A stretch of DNA of 34,001 nt from Alphaproteobacteria bacterium (GTDB lineage Bacteria; Pseudomonadota; Alphaproteobacteria; Caulobacterales; Caulobacteraceae): NCBI GenBank assembly GCA_018826885.1, contig JAHJYN010000172.1, positions 1-34,001 of the forward strand, read 5' to 3'. Under the pieces are notes generated by a model that saw nothing but the letters and a program-made list of their open reading frames with translations, was not told the origin of the DNA and did not search any database. Below, piece after piece: positions 30,409 through 34,001 of this stretch (the stretch's first letter is position 1; every line of letters begins with the position of its first letter). Both the position numbers and the translations under genes were made by a program.

Positions 30409-31206
30409 CTAGACGTCCAGATCGACGCTGACCGGCGCGTGGTCGCTGGGCCGCTCCCAGGCGCGCACCGGCTCGTGAATGCGCGCCGAGCCGGGCACCA
30501 CGGCCGGGGTCAGGCCCGGCGACGTCCAGATGTGGTCGAGGCGCAGTCCGCGGTTCGACTTGCGGAAGTCCTGGGCGCGGTAGCTCCACCAGCTGGCCAA
30601 CTTTTCCGGTTCAGGGAAGGCGTCGCGGATCACATCGCTGAACCGCCCGGCCGCCTGCAGCCGCGTCAGGGTCTCGATTTCGACCGGCGTGTGGCTGACG
30701 ACCTTCAACATATAGCGGTGGTTCCAGACGTCGAACTCGCCCGGCGCGATGTTGAAATCCCCGGCCAGCAGCAGGGGCGCGTTCGGATCGCGGCGCCCGA
30801 CCTCTGCGGTCAGCCGTTCGTAGAAGTCCATCTTGTGATCGAATTTCGGATTGAGCGCCCGGTCAGGCAGATCGCCGCCCGCCGGGATGTAGAAATTCTG
30901 GATCTCGACGCCCCGGACGGTGGCCGAGACGCAGCGCGCATGGCCCTCCCGGCACAGGCCCAGGTTCGGCGCCGCGTCCAGCGGCAACCGACTGGCGATG
31001 GCCACCCCGTGCCAGCCCTTCTGGCCCCCGATCTTCAGATGGGGCAGCCCCATCTCCTCGAACGCCCGCACCGGAAACTGGTCGTCGGTGCATTTGATCT
31101 CCTGCAGCAGCAGGACGTCGGTGGCGCTCTCGCTCACATAGCGCGCCACCTGATCGATGCGCAGGCGGACGGAATTGATGTTCCAGGTGGTCAGGCGAAG
31201 GGTCAT
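30409..31206 (-). CDS. xth: exodeoxyribonuclease III
   Basis: MTLRLTTWNINSVRLRIDQVARYVSESATDVLLLQEIKCTDDQFP, LLAGDFNIAPGEFDVWN, LRLDHIWTSP, SDHAPVSVDLDV. Confidence 0.95.
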   Translation of the reverse strand: MTLRLTTWNINSVRLRIDQVARYVSESATDVLLLQEIKCTDDQFPVRAFEEMGLPHLKIGGQKGWHGVAIASRLPLDAAPNLGLCREGHARCVSATVRGVEIQNFYIPAGGDLPDRALNPKFDHKMDFYERLTAEVGRRDPNAPLLLAGDFNIAPGEFDVWNHRYMLKVVSHTPVEIETLTRLQAAGRFSDVIRDAFPEPEKLASWWSYRAQDFRKSNRGLRLDHIWTSPGLTPAVVPGSARIHEPVRAWERPSDHAPVSVDLDV

Positions 31207-31240
31207 GCGCCCGCCTTAGCAGGGGTTGGTCAGCCCGCGC

Positions 31241-31270
31241 AAAAAAACGCCCGGCTATCAGACCGGGCGC
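31241..31270 (-). terminator. Rho-independent terminator (minus strand)
   Basis: Minus strand gCGCCCGG-TCTGATAG-CCGGGCG-TTTTTTT: 7-bp GC stem followed by seven T. Confidence 0.9.
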
Positions 31271-31338
31271 TTTCAGAGGTGTCTCTGCCGCAGGGAGGGG
31301 GATGACATCCGTAGCGGTCAAATGGCTGCTGCCAGCCT
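31241..31338 (-). ncRNA. candidate small RNA (~98 nt) between lolA and xth
   Basis: Bounded by TTGACG-N17-CATAAT promoter and U7 terminator; 5' hairpin GGCUG-GCAG-CAGCC, C-rich CCCCCUCCC segment, hairpin CAGAG-ACAC-CUCUG; no ORF of note on that strand. Confidence 0.6.
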
Positions 31339-31344
31339 GTTGTC

Positions 31345-31373
31345 ATTATGCAACGTCAAACCGAAAACGTCAA
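31345..31373 (-). promoter_or_regulatory. sigma70-type promoter TTGACG-N17-CATAAT (minus strand)
   Basis: Plus strand ATTATG 31345-31350 and CGTCAA 31368-31373, 17-nt spacer. Confidence 0.7.
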
Positions 31374-31376
31374 ACC
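31352..31376. repeat. direct repeat AACGTCAAACC x2, 14-bp period
   Basis: 31352-31362 and 31366-31376, within the candidate sRNA promoter. Confidence 0.75.
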
Positions 31377-31436
31377 CGCGTTACAGCGGCGCCTCCTGTG
31401 GCGGTCCCGACACGATTCGTCGATCAGGCGTTTGCG

Positions 31437-32096
31437 TCAACGATTGCGTCCGGGGCGGCGGGTCGGGTCACGCAGCTGGAACAGGCTGCTCGACAGACCG
31501 CTCGCGGGTCGGAGCGTCGTCAGCTGGGTGCGGGTCCGGGCCCCCTGGGCGTCGATCACGGTCCACTCCTGCAGCCGCATGGGGTCACCGGCAAAGGCCA
31601 GGGTGACTGCGCCGTCGTTCGGGCGGCGGGAGTCGCGCGCCACGAGGGCAAAGGCCCCGGACTCCCGACGGACGACCCGGTCGATGCGCACGCCCTGGTC
31701 GAGCCGGACCTCGCGCGACAGGAAGGTCGACAGCGGCGTCTCGCTGAGCGGGACCTGTCGGAACACCTCGAGGCGCGGGTCATAGCGCATGACATTGTTG
31801 CCGTCCGAAACGACCAGCAGGCCCTCGGGATTGGTGTATTCGAAGCGCATCTTGCCGGGGCGCTGCAGCCAGAACCGGCCCGTGCGGCGCTGACCGCCCG
31901 CGCCCGTCTCGACAAACTCGCCCTGGGCCGCGGTCAGGCCGCGCAGATAGGTCTGGGCGCGGGCCACCACGGCCTGGTCCTCGGCCGACAGGCCCGCCTG
32001 GGCCATGACAGAGGGTGCACTGACCAGCAGGCCGGTCACGCCGAGCGCAGCGCCGAGGCCGAAATCGCGGCGGGACAGGATGTGAGGCGTCGTCAT
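31437..32096 (-). CDS. lolA: outer-membrane lipoprotein carrier protein LolA
   Basis: AQTYLRGLTAAQGEFVETGAGGQRRTGRFWLQRPGKMRFEYTNPEGLLVVSDGNNVMRYDPRLEVFRQVPLSETPLSTFL; alternative start 32105. Confidence 0.9.
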   Translation of the reverse strand: MTTPHILSRRDFGLGAALGVTGLLVSAPSVMAQAGLSAEDQAVVARAQTYLRGLTAAQGEFVETGAGGQRRTGRFWLQRPGKMRFEYTNPEGLLVVSDGNNVMRYDPRLEVFRQVPLSETPLSTFLSREVRLDQGVRIDRVVRRESGAFALVARDSRRPNDGAVTLAFAGDPMRLQEWTVIDAQGARTRTQLTTLRPASGLSSSLFQLRDPTRRPGRNR

Positions 32097-32270
32097 GAAA
32101 TCCATCCTTGAAAGTGAAGCGGATCGAGGCTCGACCATCCCCGGTCCACATGGCGCGGTCATGGCTCCAGCCTGACCATATTCCGGCGCTGCGATGAAGC
32201 CCCGTTCATCGGAAACAGGGCGTGGCGCCGCTCCGGCCCCGATCAACGCGTCCCACGCCCGCGGGTTCAT

Positions 32271-32310
32271 CCCTCAAGCAGCGAGCGACCGCGTCGCGAG
32301 CGTCAGGGCC
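32271..32310. repeat. 40-bp intergenic hairpin repeat, copy 1
   Basis: CCCTCAAGCAGCGAGCGACCGCGTCGCGAGCGTCAGGGCC, internal stem GCGAC-CGC-GTCGC. Confidence 0.85.
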
Positions 32311-32318
32311 AAAAGCCG

Positions 32319-32358
32319 CCCTCAAGCAGCGAGGCTCCGCGAGCCGAGCGTCAGGGCC
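32319..32358. repeat. 40-bp intergenic hairpin repeat, copy 2
   Basis: CCCTCAAGCAGCGAGGCTCCGCGAGCCGAGCGTCAGGGCC, internal stem GGCTC-CGC-GAGCC. Confidence 0.85.
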
Positions 32359-32362
32359 ACTC

Positions 32363-34001
32363 CTAAAGAGGCGGCGGTCCGGCCAGCACATCGCGCTTGC
32401 CGGCATGGTTGGCGGGGCTGACCACGCCTTCCTGCTCCATGCGCTCGATCAGGGTGGCGGCGCGGTTATAGCCGATCTGCAGGCGGCGCTGGACATAGGA
32501 GGTCGAGGCCTTGCGGTCGCGGGTGACCACAGCCACCGCCCGGTCGTACAGGTCATCGCCGGTCCCGCCGCCGTCGTCGCCGCCGTCGCCGCCGTCTCCG
32601 TCCGGCTCGTCGGTGATCAGGTCCAGATAGTCGGGCGCTCCCTGCGCCCGCAGGTGGGCACAGACTTCCTCGACCTCGCGGTCGGTCACGAACGGGCCGT
32701 GCAGGCGGGTGATGCGGCCACCGCCGGCCATATAGAGCATGTCGCCCTGGCCCAGCAGCTGCTCGCCGCCCTGTTCGCCGAGGATGGTCCGGCTGTCGAT
32801 CTTGGACGTGACCTGGAAGGAAATGCGGGTCGGGAAGTTCGCCTTGATCGTGCCGGTGATCACATCGACCGACGGCCGCTGGGTGGCCATGATCAGGTGG
32901 ATACCCGCCGCGCGGGCCATCTGGGCCAGTCGCTGGACCGCGCCCTCGACGTCCTTGCCCGCCACCAGCATCAGGTCGGCCATCTCGTCCATGACCACCA
33001 CCAGATAGGGCATGGGTTCGGGCCGGATCTTCTCGGACTCATAGACCGGACGGCCCTGTTCGTCGAAACCGGTCTGGACGGTGCGCTCGAAATGCTCGCC
33101 CTTCTCCTGGGCTTCCCGGGCACGGGCATTATAGCCGGCGATGTTACGCACCCCCAGCTTGGACATGCGGCGATAGCGGTCTTCCATCTCCCGGACCGTC
33201 CATTTCAGCGCCACGACCGCCTTCTTGGGGTCGGTCACCACCGGGCTGAGCAGGTGGGGAATGCCGTCATAGACGCTGAGCTCCAGCATCTTGGGGTCGA
33301 TCATGATGAAGCGACATTCGTCGGGGCTCAGCCGGTACAGGATCGACAGGATCATGGCATTGACCCCGACCGACTTGCCCGAGCCGGTGGTCCCCGCGAT
33401 CAGCAGGTGCGGCATGCGGGCCAGATCGGCGACATAGGGCTCGCCCCCGATGGTCTCGCCCAGTGCCAGCGGCAACAGATGGGCGGGCTTGTCATATTCG
33501 CCCGAGGCCAGCAGGTCGCGCAGGTACACCGTCTCGCGCTTGGCATTGGGCAGTTCGATGCCGATGGCGTTCCGGCCCTGAACCACACTGATGCGACAGG
33601 CGCGGGCCGACATGGAGCGGGCAATGTCGTCGCTCAGTGCCACCACGCGTCCATGCTTGACGCCCGGGGCGGGCACCAGTTCGTACAGCGTAACCACCGG
33701 GCCCGGCCGGATCTGGTCGACCGTGCCACGGACGCCGAATTCCTGCAGCACCTCTTCCAGCAGGCGAGCGTTCTGCTTCAGGGCAGCCTCGTCGACGGCG
33801 CCGACGCGTTTTTCCGGCTTGGCCAGCGTGGCCAGCGACGGCAGGTCAAAGGCGCCCGGCGGTCGCACGAAGTCAAAGGTCCGCTGGTCGACATCGGCGT
33901 CCTTGCGGGCGGCACGGGTCGCCTTGGTCGGGGCGACGCGCGGCTCGGATATGTCGGTCGTGCGGGCCGCAGCGGGCGCGGGCTGCGGTGCGGGCGGGGC
34001 C
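32363..34001 (-). CDS. ftsK: DNA translocase FtsK, N-terminal part beyond window end
   Basis: [64 protein letters not shown]-terminal winged-helix (gamma) [32 protein letters not shown]; frame stays open through 34001. Confidence 0.95.
   Translation of the reverse strand, partial: APPAPQPAPAAARTTDISEPRVAPTKATRAARKDADVDQRTFDFVRPPGAFDLPSLATLAKPEKRVGAVDEAALKQNARLLEEVLQEFGVRGTVDQIRPGPVVTLYELVPAPGVKHGRVVALSDDIARSMSARACRISVVQGRNAIGIELPNAKRETVYLRDLLASGEYDKPAHLLPLALGETIGGEPYVADLARMPHLLIAGTTGSGKSVGVNAMILSILYRLSPDECRFIMIDPKMLELSVYDGIPHLLSPVVTDPKKAVVALKWTVREMEDRYRRMSKLGVRNIAGYNARAREAQEKGEHFERTVQTGFDEQGRPVYESEKIRPEPMPYLVVVMDEMADLMLVAGKDVEGAVQRLAQMARAAGIHLIMATQRPSVDVITGTIKANFPTRISFQVTSKIDSRTILGEQGGEQLLGQGDMLYMAGGGRITRLHGPFVTDREVEEVCAHLRAQGAPDYLDLITDEPDGDGGDGGDDGGGTGDDLYDRAVAVVTRDRKASTSYVQRRLQIGYNRAATLIERMEQEGVVSPANHAGKRDVLAGPPPL

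Noticed and set aside
31345-31400. EcfG/sigmaT promoter (GGAAC-N16/17-CGTT) for the candidate sRNA
   Set aside because: CGTT is present twice but no GGAAC at proper spacing; the TTGACG-N17-CATAAT reading is better.
32271-32358. CRISPR array
   Set aside because: Only two units, 8-bp spacer, self-complementary variable core; not CRISPR-like.

Overview
The window looks like the replication-origin/centromere region of a Caulobacterales (Brevundimonas/Caulobacter-like) chromosome. Almost all of it is high-GC housekeeping genes in the conserved order (secB-dnaQ-coaE-aroE-maf-ppsR) | oriC | (hemE-hemH-hemJ-rho-DUF6489-mnmE-mnmG-rsmG-parA-parB), followed by holA/lptE/leuS, an NtrZ-like gene, a CenR-like response regulator, xth, lolA and a truncated ftsK. 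The ppsR/hemE intergenic gap (9533-10082) has two perfect TTAA-N7-TTAA CtrA boxes, a tight cluster of three GANTC (CcrM) sites and DnaA-box-like motifs, so it is read as the chromosomal origin. Three parS sites (TGTTTCACGTGAAACA, two perfect and one 15/16) lie at 14.3, 15.9 and 18.6 kb, the last inside the parA coding sequence. The most novel candidates are: (a) an orphan ~98-nt minus-strand RNA gene between lolA and xth, with a TTGACG-N17-CATAAT promoter, a 5' hairpin, an exposed C-rich CCCCCUCCC segment and a U7 terminator; (b) a pair of 40-bp repeats next to the ftsK stop codon that differ only by three consecutive compensatory base-pair swaps in a hairpin stem; (c) a 16-bp palindrome GTCAAAC-CC-GTTTGAC at the ppsR edge of the origin. 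No mobile elements, CRISPR arrays, tRNAs or rRNAs were recognised. All calls come from reading the sequence and the ORF track; no searches were run.
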